From Kitasatospora viridis (GTDB taxonomy: Bacteria > Actinomycetota > Actinomycetes > Streptomycetales > Streptomycetaceae): a DNA stretch of 64,000 nucleotides. The stretch is from assembly GCF_007829815.1 (NCBI RefSeq), contig NZ_VIWT01000003.1, forward strand, positions 248,001 to 312,000. The letters are read 5' to 3'. The notes below the pieces were generated by a model. It had not been told where the DNA came from, made no database searches, and saw only the letters and a program-made list of their open reading frames with translations. Position 1 is the first letter of the stretch; every line of letters starts with the position of its first letter. A program made the translations under genes and the position numbers. Below are positions 50,559 to 59,210 of the stretch, in pieces.

Positions 50559-51836
50559 GTGAACGCGCCCGTGGTCCTGGTGGACCCGTACTCCTCCGGT
50601 GTGGCCCTGGGCCGCGCCCTGCGCCGGGCCGGCTTCGACACCCACGCCGTGCTCAGCTCACCGGCCCCCGCGCCGGAGTACACCAAGACGTTCCAGCCGG
50701 CCGACCACGCCGGGGTGGTCTCCGCCGGGGTGACCTCCGCCGGGCCGGGCTTCGACCGGGTCCTCCAACTGGTCCGGGCCATCGGCCCGGTGGCCGTGAT
50801 CCCGGGGGCCGAGAGCGGGGTGGAGCTGGCCGACGCACTGGCGGCCGAGCTCACCCCCGAGCTGGCCAACGACCCGGCCCGCTCGCACGCCCGCCGGGAC
50901 AAGGCCGCCATGATGGCCACCCTGCGGGCGGCCGGGATCCCGACGGTCCGCACGCTCGCCGTCACCGAGGCGGAGGGCTGCGCCGCGCGCGCCGCCGAGC
51001 AGGGCCTGTCGGCGGCCGGCGACCTGGTCGTCAAGCCGGCCCGCAGCTCGCTGTCGGACGGCCTGACCCTGGTGCCGGCCGGCGGCGACCTCGAAGCCGC
51101 GGTCCGCTCGGTGCTGGGCGCGCGCAACCTGCTCGGGTCCGTCAACGAGACGGTCCTGGTCCAGGAACGGATCCACGGCACCGAGTACGTGGTGGACACC
51201 TTCACCGAGCACGGCCGACACATCGTCACGAACATCTGCCGCTACACCAAGGTCGCCGTCGGCGACAGCTTCGCGGTGTACGAGAGCACCGACTTCCTGC
51301 CCGAGGACGCGCCCGAGACCCCGGTCCTGGTCGCCTACGTGCGGCAGGTGCTGGACGCGCTGGGCGTGCGGTTCGGTCCCTGTCACAGCGAGGTGATGCT
51401 GACCGAGGACGGCCCGCGGCTGATGGAGACCGGGGCCCGGCTGGCCGGCGCCGGACTGCCGGGCGCCTGCGAACTGGCGACCGGCTCCAGCGCCATCTCC
51501 CGCTACCTGGACCGGCTGCACGGTCAGCCCCAGGACACCCGGGACTACGTGCTCCAGCGGCGGGTGCGCGGCGTCTACCTGGTGTTCCGGACCCCGGGCA
51601 CGGTGACCAACACGGCCGTCCTGGACCGGATCCGCGTCCTGCCCAGCTGCCGCCACCTGCACCTGGGCCTGAGCGAGGGCGACCCGGTGGCCCCGACCAC
51701 CGGGCTGATGTCGACCATGACCCGCGGCTGGGCCCTGCTGGCCCACCGCGACCCGGCCCGGGTCGAGCGCGACCACGCCGAGTTCCGCCGGATCGAGGCC
51801 GAGCTGAAGGTCGTCGAGCACGGAGCCCTTCAGTGA
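50559..51836 (+). CDS. ATP-grasp ligase
   Basis: 425-aa ligase of the ATP-grasp fold. Seen: VVLVDPYSSGVALGRALRRAG (N-terminal Rossmann part), DKAAMMATLRAAGIPTV, DLVVKPARSSLSDGL (ATP-binding Lys), VLVQERIHGTEYVVDTF and GPCHSEVMLTEDGPRLMETGARLAG (Mg-binding Glu residues). These enzymes form amide bonds from amino acids or carboxylates via acyl phosphates, as in BacD/carnosine-synthase-type ligases. The start is GTG 50559 (50547 also possible). It follows the carrier gene by 30 bp and its stop overlaps the ABC gene. Confidence 0.88.
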   Translation: MNAPVVLVDPYSSGVALGRALRRAGFDTHAVLSSPAPAPEYTKTFQPADHAGVVSAGVTSAGPGFDRVLQLVRAIGPVAVIPGAESGVELADALAAELTPELANDPARSHARRDKAAMMATLRAAGIPTVRTLAVTEAEGCAARAAEQGLSAAGDLVVKPARSSLSDGLTLVPAGGDLEAAVRSVLGARNLLGSVNETVLVQERIHGTEYVVDTFTEHGRHIVTNICRYTKVAVGDSFAVYESTDFLPEDAPETPVLVAYVRQVLDALGVRFGPCHSEVMLTEDGPRLMETGARLAGAGLPGACELATGSSAISRYLDRLHGQPQDTRDYVLQRRVRGVYLVFRTPGTVTNTAVLDRIRVLPSCRHLHLGLSEGDPVAPTTGLMSTMTRGWALLAHRDPARVERDHAEFRRIEAELKVVEHGALQ

Positions 51837-52819
51837 GCCCGGTGAGCCCCGCGACCCCGGCGATCGAGGTGGCCGGGATCGGCCGGGTCTTCGGGCGCCA
51901 GGCGCAGGAGGTCACCGCGCTGCGCGAGGTGACCTTCGAGGTGGCCCAGGGCGAGATCGTGGCCCTGCTCGGCGGCAACGGCGCCGGCAAGACCACCCTG
52001 CTCAAGATCCTCTCCACGGTGCTGACCCCGAGCTGGGGCACCGCCCGCGTCCAGGGCTTCGACGCCGTCGAGCAGCCGCGCCGGGTGCGCGAGGCGCTCG
52101 GGGTGGTGTTCGGCGGCGACCGCGGGCTCTACGGCCGGCTCAGCGCCCGGGACAACCTGCGCTACTTCGGCATGCTCGGCGAACTCGGCCGGGCGCAGCT
52201 GCGGCGCCGGATCCCGGAGGTGCTGGCGCAGGTCCACCTTGAGCAGGCCGCCGACCGCCGGGTGGAGACCTTCTCCAAGGGCATGCGCCAACGGCTCCAC
52301 CTGGCGATCGGCCTGCTGACCCGGCCCTCGGTGCTGCTGCTCGACGAGCCCACCGTCGGCCTGGACCCGGTCGAGGCGCAGAGCCTGCGCGAGACGGTGC
52401 TGGCGCTGCGCGACGAGGGCGTGGCGATCCTGCTGACCAGCCATTACCTGCTGGACGTGGAGCGGCTCGCGCAGCGCGTCGTGCTGCTGCACGAGGGCGT
52501 CGTCAAGCAGCAGTGCTCGCTCGCGGAGTTCACCCGGCAGGTCGGGCACGTCGCGACCGTCACGGTGCGCGGCACCGGTGTGCTGCCGGACCTGGCGGCG
52601 CGACCGCCGCAGGACCTGTCGACCCTGGCGGTGCGTCAGGAGGGCGACTCCTGGGAGATCGACGTCTGGCCGAAGGAGTGGAGCGCGGACGTCTTCACCG
52701 AACTCGGCCGGCTGTTCGGCGGGGTGGCGGTGCGCGACGTGCGGGTGCAGGACATGCGCCTGGAGGAGGCCTTCGCCAGCCAGTCCGGCCCCGGCCGGGC
52801 CGAGGAGGCGGCGCCGTGA
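51833..52819 (+). CDS. ABC exporter ATP-binding protein
   Basis: 328-aa ATPase with Walker A GGNGAGKTT, signature FSKGMRQRLH, Walker B VLLLDEP and the H-loop TSHYLLD, of the drug/antibiotic exporter (CcmA/DrrA) class. Overlaps both neighbours (GTGA). With the two following permeases it forms a heteromeric exporter, probably for the product of this cluster and self-resistance. Confidence 0.9.
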   Translation: MSPVSPATPAIEVAGIGRVFGRQAQEVTALREVTFEVAQGEIVALLGGNGAGKTTLLKILSTVLTPSWGTARVQGFDAVEQPRRVREALGVVFGGDRGLYGRLSARDNLRYFGMLGELGRAQLRRRIPEVLAQVHLEQAADRRVETFSKGMRQRLHLAIGLLTRPSVLLLDEPTVGLDPVEAQSLRETVLALRDEGVAILLTSHYLLDVERLAQRVVLLHEGVVKQQCSLAEFTRQVGHVATVTVRGTGVLPDLAARPPQDLSTLAVRQEGDSWEIDVWPKEWSADVFTELGRLFGGVAVRDVRVQDMRLEEAFASQSGPGRAEEAAP

Positions 52820-53592
52820 CGGGCGACGGGGGCGTGCTCTCCGCGCTCGCGGTCAGCGCCCGGCACCAGGTGCTGATCTACCTGATGGAGTGGAAGTTCA
52901 GCCTGGTCCTCGGGGTCGTCCAGCCGGCGGTGCTGCTGCTGGTGAACCTGAGCTCGGTCACCGACCCCGCCGCGGCGGGGCGGGTGGTGCTGGGCGTGGT
53001 GCTGATGTCGTTCTGGACCTCGACGGTGTGGAACGGCGCGGGCATCCTGCGCCTGGAGCGGGCCGAGGGCGTGCTGGCGGCGAGCCTGTACAGCTGCCGG
53101 TCGGCACTGGTGGTGCTGGTCGGCAAGTCGTTCGGCTCCAGCCTGCTGGCCGTGGTGTCCGTGCTGCTCACCGTCTCGCTCTCGCTGGCCGCGCTGGGCC
53201 AGCCGATCAGCGTGGGCAGCCCGGGCTGGCTGCTGCTGGGCCTGCTGGTGGTGCTGCTGTCCGGCACGGCGCTGGGCGTGCTGCTCTCCTGCGTCTTCCT
53301 GGTGAGCCGGTTCGGGGCGCAGATCTCCGGTGCGCTGATGTACCCGGTCTTCCTGCTCGCGGGGCTGCTGATCCCGCTGCGGATGATCCCGCGCGAGCTC
53401 GGCGCGCTGTCCTGGATCGTCAGTTTCCGCTGGGCGATGGCGTTCCTGGAGTCCTGCACGGCCGGGCGCCCGGCGCTGGCCGACCTCGGCGTGACGGTGC
53501 TGCTGAGCCTCGGTTACGCCGCCCTGGGCCACTACGCCTTCGGCTATGTCTCGCGGCGGGCCCGGGTCGCCGGGACCCTGGACCTGGAGTAG
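52816..53592 (+). CDS. ABC-2 type exporter permease subunit 1
   Basis: 258-aa membrane protein with six spans in the ABC-2 permease arrangement; the fifth region FLLAGLLIPLRMIPRELGALS matches the class consensus. Starts by overlapping the ATPase stop and ends 7 bp before the second permease. Confidence 0.85.
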   Translation: MTGDGGVLSALAVSARHQVLIYLMEWKFSLVLGVVQPAVLLLVNLSSVTDPAAAGRVVLGVVLMSFWTSTVWNGAGILRLERAEGVLAASLYSCRSALVVLVGKSFGSSLLAVVSVLLTVSLSLAALGQPISVGSPGWLLLGLLVVLLSGTALGVLLSCVFLVSRFGAQISGALMYPVFLLAGLLIPLRMIPRELGALSWIVSFRWAMAFLESCTAGRPALADLGVTVLLSLGYAALGHYAFGYVSRRARVAGTLDLE

Positions 53593-53599
53593 GCCTGCC

Positions 53600-54367
53600 A
53601 TGACGTACCTGAAGTACCTGATGGCGGCTCGGCTGTCCTTCACCGAGCACCTCGCGGCGAACCCCTGGCGCATCACGGTCACCGCGCTGTGGCCACGGGC
53701 CCTGCTGCAGTGCCTGTTCTGGGTGCTGATCGGCCGGGTCAGCGGGGCCGGGGCCCGGTTCGCCTTCCCCGGGGCGCTGGCCCTGATCATCACGCTGTCC
53801 ACGGTCATCGGGGTCTCCGACGTGCCGATGCTCGACCGCAGGTCGGGCACCTACTACCGGGTGCGGATGGCCCGGGTGTCGATCGCGGGCCTGTACGCCG
53901 CGCGGTGCGCGCCGTGGATCGCGGACGCCGTCGTCACCTTCCTGCTGTGCGTCGCGCTCGTCGGGCCGGCGGCGGGGGTCGGCTCGATGAGCCTGGACCT
54001 GCTGCGCTGCCTGCCGGTGTACCTGGTGATGATCCTGTCCAGCACCGCGGCCGGCCTGGCCGTGGCCTCGCTCGGCACCCGCTTCAACAGCAACGTGCTG
54101 CTCGGCAATTCGCTGGCCTACCTGATGCTGGCCGCCGGCAGCCTGATCGTCTCCGCCGGGCGGGTCCCGTTCCTGCGCTGGGTGGGCGACGTGCTGCCGA
54201 TGACCCACGGGGTGGCTGCCGTCCGCGCGTTCGCGGACGGGCGGCCGTGGGCCGGCCAGCTGGGCTGGGAGCTGCTGGTGGGGCTCGGGTGGGCGGCCGC
54301 CGCGGCGCTCTCCTACACCGTGCAGGCCGCGCGCGTGCGGCGCACCGGCAACGAGTTCGGGATCTGA
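53600..54367 (+). CDS. ABC-2 type exporter permease subunit 2
   Basis: 255-aa membrane protein, six spans, paralogous in layout to subunit 1 (LRWVGDVLPMTHGVAAVRAF in the ABC-2 consensus place). ATG at 53600 is the first after the preceding stop; the gene ends 2 bp before the adenylation gene. Confidence 0.85.
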   Translation: MTYLKYLMAARLSFTEHLAANPWRITVTALWPRALLQCLFWVLIGRVSGAGARFAFPGALALIITLSTVIGVSDVPMLDRRSGTYYRVRMARVSIAGLYAARCAPWIADAVVTFLLCVALVGPAAGVGSMSLDLLRCLPVYLVMILSSTAAGLAVASLGTRFNSNVLLGNSLAYLMLAAGSLIVSAGRVPFLRWVGDVLPMTHGVAAVRAFADGRPWAGQLGWELLVGLGWAAAAALSYTVQAARVRRTGNEFGI

Positions 54368-54369
54368 CG

Positions 54370-55926
54370 ATGGGTGGACGAGTGGAAGAGACGGCGACCG
54401 AGCCCCGGTGCCCGGTCCTGGAGCGGGTCCTGACGGCGGTCGAGCTGCACGCCGACCGGCCGGCCGTGGTCGGCGCGGACCGCACGCTCAGCTACGCGCA
54501 GGTGGGGGCGACCATCGAACGGGTCGCCGGGGTGCTGCGCGACAGCGCCCCGCCCGGCTCGGTGGTGGCGGTCTCCACCCGCGGCGGCGTCGACCTGCCC
54601 GGCGTCTTCCTGGGCGTGCGGGCGGCCGGCCTGGTGCCGTACCTGCTGGACGCCTACCTGCCCCGGGCCCGGGTCGAGGCCCTGCTGGCGGTGGCCCGCC
54701 CGGCCGTGGTGATCGAGGAGGCGCCGCCGCACCGGCTGCGGCCCGGCGTGCCGGACCCGCGGGTGCTGCCCCCGGCGGCCGGGTACGTGGTGTTCACCTC
54801 GGGGAGCCAGGGCGCGCCGAAGGGGATCGTCGGCAACGCCGCGGGCCTGGACCGCTTCCTCGACTGGGAGGTCCGCGAACTCGCCCTGGAGCCCGGCCGG
54901 CCGGCCGCGGTGCTCACCTCCCCGTCGTTCGACGTGGTGCTGCGGGAGATGCTGGTGCCGCTGGTCTGCGGCGGGCGGCTGCACGTCGCGGGCCCGCGGG
55001 TGCGCACCGATCCGCGCAGCGTGCTGCCCTGGCTGCGGGAGGAGGGCGTCGAACTCCTGCACCTGGTGCCCAGCCTGAGTGCCCGTTGGCTGGCCGGCCA
55101 CGACCTCGGGCTGCCGCGGCTGCGCTGGTCGGTCTTCGCCGGCGAGCCGCTGTACGCCCGGCACGTGCGCCAGTGGCGGCAGGCCGCACCGAACTCGCGG
55201 ATCGGCAACCTCTACGGGCCGTCGGAGACCACCCTGGCCAAGTTCTGGCACCGCGTCGACGGCCCGGTCGAGGGCCTGCTGCCGGTCGGGCGCCCGCTGC
55301 CCGGCACGGTGCTGCACCGGCTGCCCGTGCCGGAGCACGCGGCCGCCGCGCCGGGGACGTTCCGGATCGGCATCGAGACCCCGGACGGGTCGCTCGGCTA
55401 CCTCGACCCCGACCGGATCGGCGAGGTCGCCGGCACGCTGCGGCGCGCCCGGGAGGTGACGCTGTTCGAGACCCAGGACCGGGGGCGGACGGCACCGGAC
55501 GGCTCGCTGATCGTGGCGGGCCGGCTGGACTCCATCGTCAAGCGGCGCGGCGCGGCAGTTGACACGGCGTCGATCGCGGCGGCCGCGCTGGACGACCCGG
55601 GCGTCGAGGCGGCCTGCTGCTTCCAGGTCGACCGGGACGCCGAGGGCGACCTGGTGCTGGCGCTCGCCGTGCGCGGCGAACCGGCCGTCGACCGCGGCGC
55701 GCTGGTCACGGCCCTGCGCACGGCACTCGGGCCGGCGATGCCGGACGCCGTGCTGGCCTGCGAGCAACTGCCCCGGCTGCCGAGCGGCAAGGTCGACGCG
55801 GGCGCGGTGGCGCGCGGCCTGGCCTCGGGCGAGCTGGCCGCCCGACCGCTCTTCGGCGCGGCACGGTTCGGCAGTACGTCCGTCAATGACAACCCCACGA
55901 ACGAACGAGAGGCCCAACCCCGATGA
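54370..55926 (+). CDS. Stand-alone adenylation (AMP-binding) enzyme
   Basis: 518-aa ANL-superfamily enzyme that would activate an acid as acyl-AMP and load a carrier protein. Core motifs: YVVFTSGSQGAPKG (A3), NLYGPSETT (A5), AGRLDSIVKRRGAAVD (A8) and LPRLPSGKVD (A10, catalytic Lys). The A7 region is diverged. The sequence is closer to NRPS A domains than to CoA ligases. Substrate residues cannot be assigned by eye. The stop overlaps the next ATG, so it is coupled to the carrier-condensation protein. Confidence 0.9.
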   Translation: MGGRVEETATEPRCPVLERVLTAVELHADRPAVVGADRTLSYAQVGATIERVAGVLRDSAPPGSVVAVSTRGGVDLPGVFLGVRAAGLVPYLLDAYLPRARVEALLAVARPAVVIEEAPPHRLRPGVPDPRVLPPAAGYVVFTSGSQGAPKGIVGNAAGLDRFLDWEVRELALEPGRPAAVLTSPSFDVVLREMLVPLVCGGRLHVAGPRVRTDPRSVLPWLREEGVELLHLVPSLSARWLAGHDLGLPRLRWSVFAGEPLYARHVRQWRQAAPNSRIGNLYGPSETTLAKFWHRVDGPVEGLLPVGRPLPGTVLHRLPVPEHAAAAPGTFRIGIETPDGSLGYLDPDRIGEVAGTLRRAREVTLFETQDRGRTAPDGSLIVAGRLDSIVKRRGAAVDTASIAAAALDDPGVEAACCFQVDRDAEGDLVLALAVRGEPAVDRGALVTALRTALGPAMPDAVLACEQLPRLPSGKVDAGAVARGLASGELAARPLFGAARFGSTSVNDNPTNEREAQPR

Positions 55927-57512
55927 ACCCGATGCCGAGCCGCCCCACCATGGCGCAGGAGGCGATGGTGGCGGCCGTCTGCGCCGCGGTGACCGAGGTG
56001 GTCGGTCCGGACCGGCTCACCCCCGAGTACGACTTCTTCGCGATGGGCCTCGACTCGCTGACCGTCGCCGCCGTCGTCGCGCAGCTGCAGCGGCGGCTGG
56101 GACTCGACGTGCCGTTGGCCGCCGCCTTCGAGCACTCGACGATCGGCGCGCTGGCGCTCTACCTGGCGAAGTCCACCCAGCGCGCCGCGGACCAGGTGCC
56201 GCCGGCCGCGGCCCCCGGCGAGCCGTTCCCCGCCCCGGCGATGACCAGCCTGCTGGCCCGCCGACTCGGCGCATCCTGGCAGCGGAGCCCCGCACCGGTC
56301 TGGGCCGCCCTCGACATGCCCCCCGGAACGGTCTCGGCACAAGCGCTGCGCGCGGCCCTGGACGAGCTGACGCTGCGTCATGAGGCGCTGCGGGTCTCCT
56401 TCGAGCGCCCGGCGGGCGGGGACGGCACGGTGTTCGCGACGGTGGGCGCGGCCGGCACGATCCCGCTCGACGTGGTCGACGCCGCCGGCTGGACGGACCA
56501 GGAGGTCGACCGGTTGATCCTGGCCCGCCGGGACCGGCCGGTCGACCGCGCACGGGGCCCGCTGGCCGCGGCGACCCTGATCCGCCGGGGCGACCTGGAC
56601 ATCCTGTGCCTGGTGCTGGACCACAACATCTGCGACCCGTGGTCGCTGCGGCTGCTGATCGCCGAGATCGGCCGGCTGTGCCGGGGCGTCGCCCTGGCGG
56701 AGCCCGGGGAGCGGGACCTGACCTTCTCCCAGTGGTGCGCGCTGGAGAGCCGGCTGATCGCCCAGGACCGCGGGCAACTGGCAGAGTTCTGGTGCGGGCT
56801 GCTCCCGCCGCCCCTGGACCCGGCGGCCGGGCCGCCCGTGCCGAGCGCCTACCCTGGCGCGCTGGTCACCCGGCGGTTCCAGGCCGACGCCGAGCTGCGC
56901 GCCGGCCTGCTGGCCCAGGCGGCCACCGAGGGCGTGAGCCTGCTCAGCCTGATGGGCGGTCACCTGCTGCGCGCCGTGCGGACCGTGCTGGGCGTGGACC
57001 GGGTGCCGGTGCAGGTCGACTCGATGAACCGGGACCTGCTCGGGACCGCGGGCCTGGTCGCCTCCACCACCAGCGAGCTCTGGATGGCCGTCGACACCTC
57101 CGCGAGCTCCTCCCCCACCGCGGCGGCGGCCGCCTTCCAGCAGTCCCTGCTCAAGGCGGTCTCCCAGCAGATGACGCCGCCGTTCCTGGTCCGCGACGCC
57201 CTCGCCGAACGGTTCGGCGAGGACTTCCGGCCATGGCTCTTCCTGGCCGTCAACCAGTGGCAGCCGACGCTGGAGTTCGCCGGCGGGTCCGCGCGGCTGC
57301 GCCCGGTCCCGGCGGGACGGGACGTGGGCACGCCGATGAGCCTGAACGTGACCGATCGCGGCTCGTGCCTGGACTTCGAGTTGCGGACCTGGGCGAACTT
57401 CGTCGAACCGCAGGTCACCGGGCAACTGGCCCGCACCCTGGCCGACTCGGTGGCCGACTCGGCCGGCGACGCCCGGCGGCCGCAGATCGAGGAGGAGACC
57501 CGTGAGCACTGA
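55923..57512 (+). CDS. NRPS-like carrier-condensation didomain protein
   Basis: 529-aa protein. Residues ~10-85 are a carrier domain (FFAMGLDSLTVA, phosphopantetheine Ser45). Residues ~105-520 are a condensation-superfamily domain with LRHEALRVSFER and the active-site segment LDHNICDPWS: the catalytic second His (H234) and D238 are kept, but the first His of HHxxxDG is Asp and the Gly is Pro. It may condense, transfer or release a carrier-bound acyl group. It overlaps the adenylation and isomerase genes. Confidence 0.88.
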   Translation: MNPMPSRPTMAQEAMVAAVCAAVTEVVGPDRLTPEYDFFAMGLDSLTVAAVVAQLQRRLGLDVPLAAAFEHSTIGALALYLAKSTQRAADQVPPAAAPGEPFPAPAMTSLLARRLGASWQRSPAPVWAALDMPPGTVSAQALRAALDELTLRHEALRVSFERPAGGDGTVFATVGAAGTIPLDVVDAAGWTDQEVDRLILARRDRPVDRARGPLAAATLIRRGDLDILCLVLDHNICDPWSLRLLIAEIGRLCRGVALAEPGERDLTFSQWCALESRLIAQDRGQLAEFWCGLLPPPLDPAAGPPVPSAYPGALVTRRFQADAELRAGLLAQAATEGVSLLSLMGGHLLRAVRTVLGVDRVPVQVDSMNRDLLGTAGLVASTTSELWMAVDTSASSSPTAAAAAFQQSLLKAVSQQMTPPFLVRDALAERFGEDFRPWLFLAVNQWQPTLEFAGGSARLRPVPAGRDVGTPMSLNVTDRGSCLDFELRTWANFVEPQVTGQLARTLADSVADSAGDARRPQIEEETREH

Positions 57513-58389
57513 GCCCTTCGCGCCGGTGATCGCGATCAGCGGCACCGAGTTCCGCGGCGCCGCCGTGGAGGAACTCCTCGACACCGCCGACCGGGTCGGC
57601 GCGGACGGGGTCGAGGTCTGGTGGCCGGAGAACTTCACCCGGGGCGGCGCCGGCCGCTCGGAGCGCCGGCTCGCCCGGTGGTCCAAGGAGGTGGTGGCGG
57701 TGTCGGCCGGCGTCGAGGTGGGCGAGAGCGCCGACGTCGAGGGCACCCGGGCCAGGCTCACCGAGGCCGTCGAGCTGGCCGACCGGCTCGGCGCGCCCCG
57801 GGTCAACACCTACTTCGGCGCGCCCGGGTACCGCGACGACCGGCGCTCGGGCGAGGTGTTCCTGCGCAACCTCGCGCCGGTGCTGCGCCACGCGGAGCGA
57901 CTGGGCGTCACCATCGTGCTGGAGAACGAGTTCGACGCCTTCGGGCGCGACCACCTGGGCGGCGACCCGACCCGCCGCCCCGACGCGCTGCGCGCCCTGC
58001 TGCGCCGGGCCGGGAGCGAGCGGCTGCGGCTGAACTTCGACGCGGCGAACTTCTACTGCGCGGGCGTCGAGCCGTTCCCGCACGCCTACGGTGTGCTCGC
58101 CCCCGACATCGACTACCTGCACGTCAAGGACATCCGGCTGGCCGATCCGGCACTGCCCCCGGACGACGGCCCGTGGCACCGCTACCGCGACTACGACCGG
58201 GCCTACGTGACCGGCTGGTTGGGCTCGGGCGCCGTCAACTGGCCCGGCCTGCTCCGCCAGTTGGCCACCGACGGCTACCGGGGCCCGCTGACCCTGGAGC
58301 CGCACGCCAAGCCCGCGCTGCGCGAGGAGGCCTTCGCCCAGGGCGTCCGCTGGCTGCGCGCCGAGCTGGCGCACCTGCGCAACGGTTAG
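57502..58389 (+). CDS. Sugar phosphate isomerase/epimerase-like TIM-barrel protein
   Basis: 295-aa xylose-isomerase-like TIM barrel (AP endonuclease 2 superfamily). Metal ligands are evident at strand ends: TIVLENEFDAFG (Glu), LNFDAANFY (Asp), YLHVKDIRL (His) and GPLTLEPHAK (Glu). Such enzymes isomerise keto sugars or inosose-type compounds. Its GTG lies inside the end of the preceding gene (11-nt overlap), and it is the last gene of the pathway, converging with the HD gene with a 4-bp overlap. Confidence 0.85.
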   Translation: MSTEPFAPVIAISGTEFRGAAVEELLDTADRVGADGVEVWWPENFTRGGAGRSERRLARWSKEVVAVSAGVEVGESADVEGTRARLTEAVELADRLGAPRVNTYFGAPGYRDDRRSGEVFLRNLAPVLRHAERLGVTIVLENEFDAFGRDHLGGDPTRRPDALRALLRRAGSERLRLNFDAANFYCAGVEPFPHAYGVLAPDIDYLHVKDIRLADPALPPDDGPWHRYRDYDRAYVTGWLGSGAVNWPGLLRQLATDGYRGPLTLEPHAKPALREEAFAQGVRWLRAELAHLRNG

Positions 58390-59000
58390 TCGTCGGGGGC
58401 GTCCAGGTGGGCGAACTCCCGGGTCCAGGTGGCGTACCAGTCCCGGAACCACGGGTGCGACCCGGCGAGCGGCACGATGGTGCGCAGCGTCTCGCGGTAG
58501 TACGAGCGGCGCTTCTCGGGTCGTGGGTGAGTGTCCAGGCGCTGCACGTTGCTGAGGCGGTCGGCGAGCTTGACCAGCAGCGCGTCCTCGGGGGCCAGCC
58601 GCAGCCGGTCCAGGTAGGCCGCCCGGGCTTCGGCCCGGGACTGGCCGTCGGCGGGCTCGGGCTTGGTCACCCAGTCGACCAACTCGGCGACGCGCGGCCC
58701 GAACCGCGCGCGCACCTCGTCCGCCGAGCAGCCGGTGTCCTCCACCACGTCGTGCAGCACCGCCGCCCGCAGCAGGTCCGGGTCGGTCACGCCGAGGCCG
58801 TCGACCAGGACCCGGACCACCTCCAACAGGTGCTCCAGGTAGGGCTCGCCGGCCGGCCGCCGCTGGTCGCCGTGCCAGCGCACGGCGAACTCGACCGCCT
58901 CGTCGAGCTGTTCGAGCTCTGCCGCCGGCAGCCGCTCGGCCAGCGGGCCGCGCAGCCCCGGCCACCCGTCGGCCGCCTCGAAGACTCGCACCGCACTCAT
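58386..59000 (-). CDS. HD-domain protein (MESH1/RelA hydrolase-like)
   Basis: 204-aa HD phosphohydrolase. Motifs: FAVRWHGDQRRPAGEPYLEH, LRAAVLHDVVEDTG (the HD pair) and LVKLADRLSNVQRL, the pattern of the (p)ppGpp hydrolase half of RelA/SpoT and of small MESH1 enzymes. It lacks a synthetase domain. It may remove alarmone or related nucleotides. Single gene, convergent with the pathway. Confidence 0.87.
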   Translation of the reverse strand: MSAVRVFEAADGWPGLRGPLAERLPAAELEQLDEAVEFAVRWHGDQRRPAGEPYLEHLLEVVRVLVDGLGVTDPDLLRAAVLHDVVEDTGCSADEVRARFGPRVAELVDWVTKPEPADGQSRAEARAAYLDRLRLAPEDALLVKLADRLSNVQRLDTHPRPEKRRSYYRETLRTIVPLAGSHPWFRDWYATWTREFAHLDAPDD

Positions 59001-59123
59001 GCCGTCCCCCGTCCCCTGTTGCCCGGTTGACCCGGGCCGTGATCCGAAAGGCCACCCTAAAGCCTCCGGTCGGGCGGCCCGGTTCCCAGGTACCGGTCAT
59101 CTCTGTCACCATTAGCTGAGACG

Positions 59124-59138
59124 GATGAGAATCTCATC
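59124..59138. promoter_or_regulatory. Perfect 7-1-7 palindrome (Fur-family-type operator)
   Basis: GATGAGA-A-TCTCATC, exact 7-1-7 symmetry as in Fur/Zur/PerR boxes, 73 bp upstream of the secreted repeat protein's start and 124 bp upstream of the HD gene. Which regulator binds is not known. Confidence 0.6.
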
Positions 59139-59210
59139 GACATTCACATCTGCTGACGACTGACTGACGACTCATGGCGCGCTGGAGCGCGCCCGGACCT
59201 GGAGGCTCAC

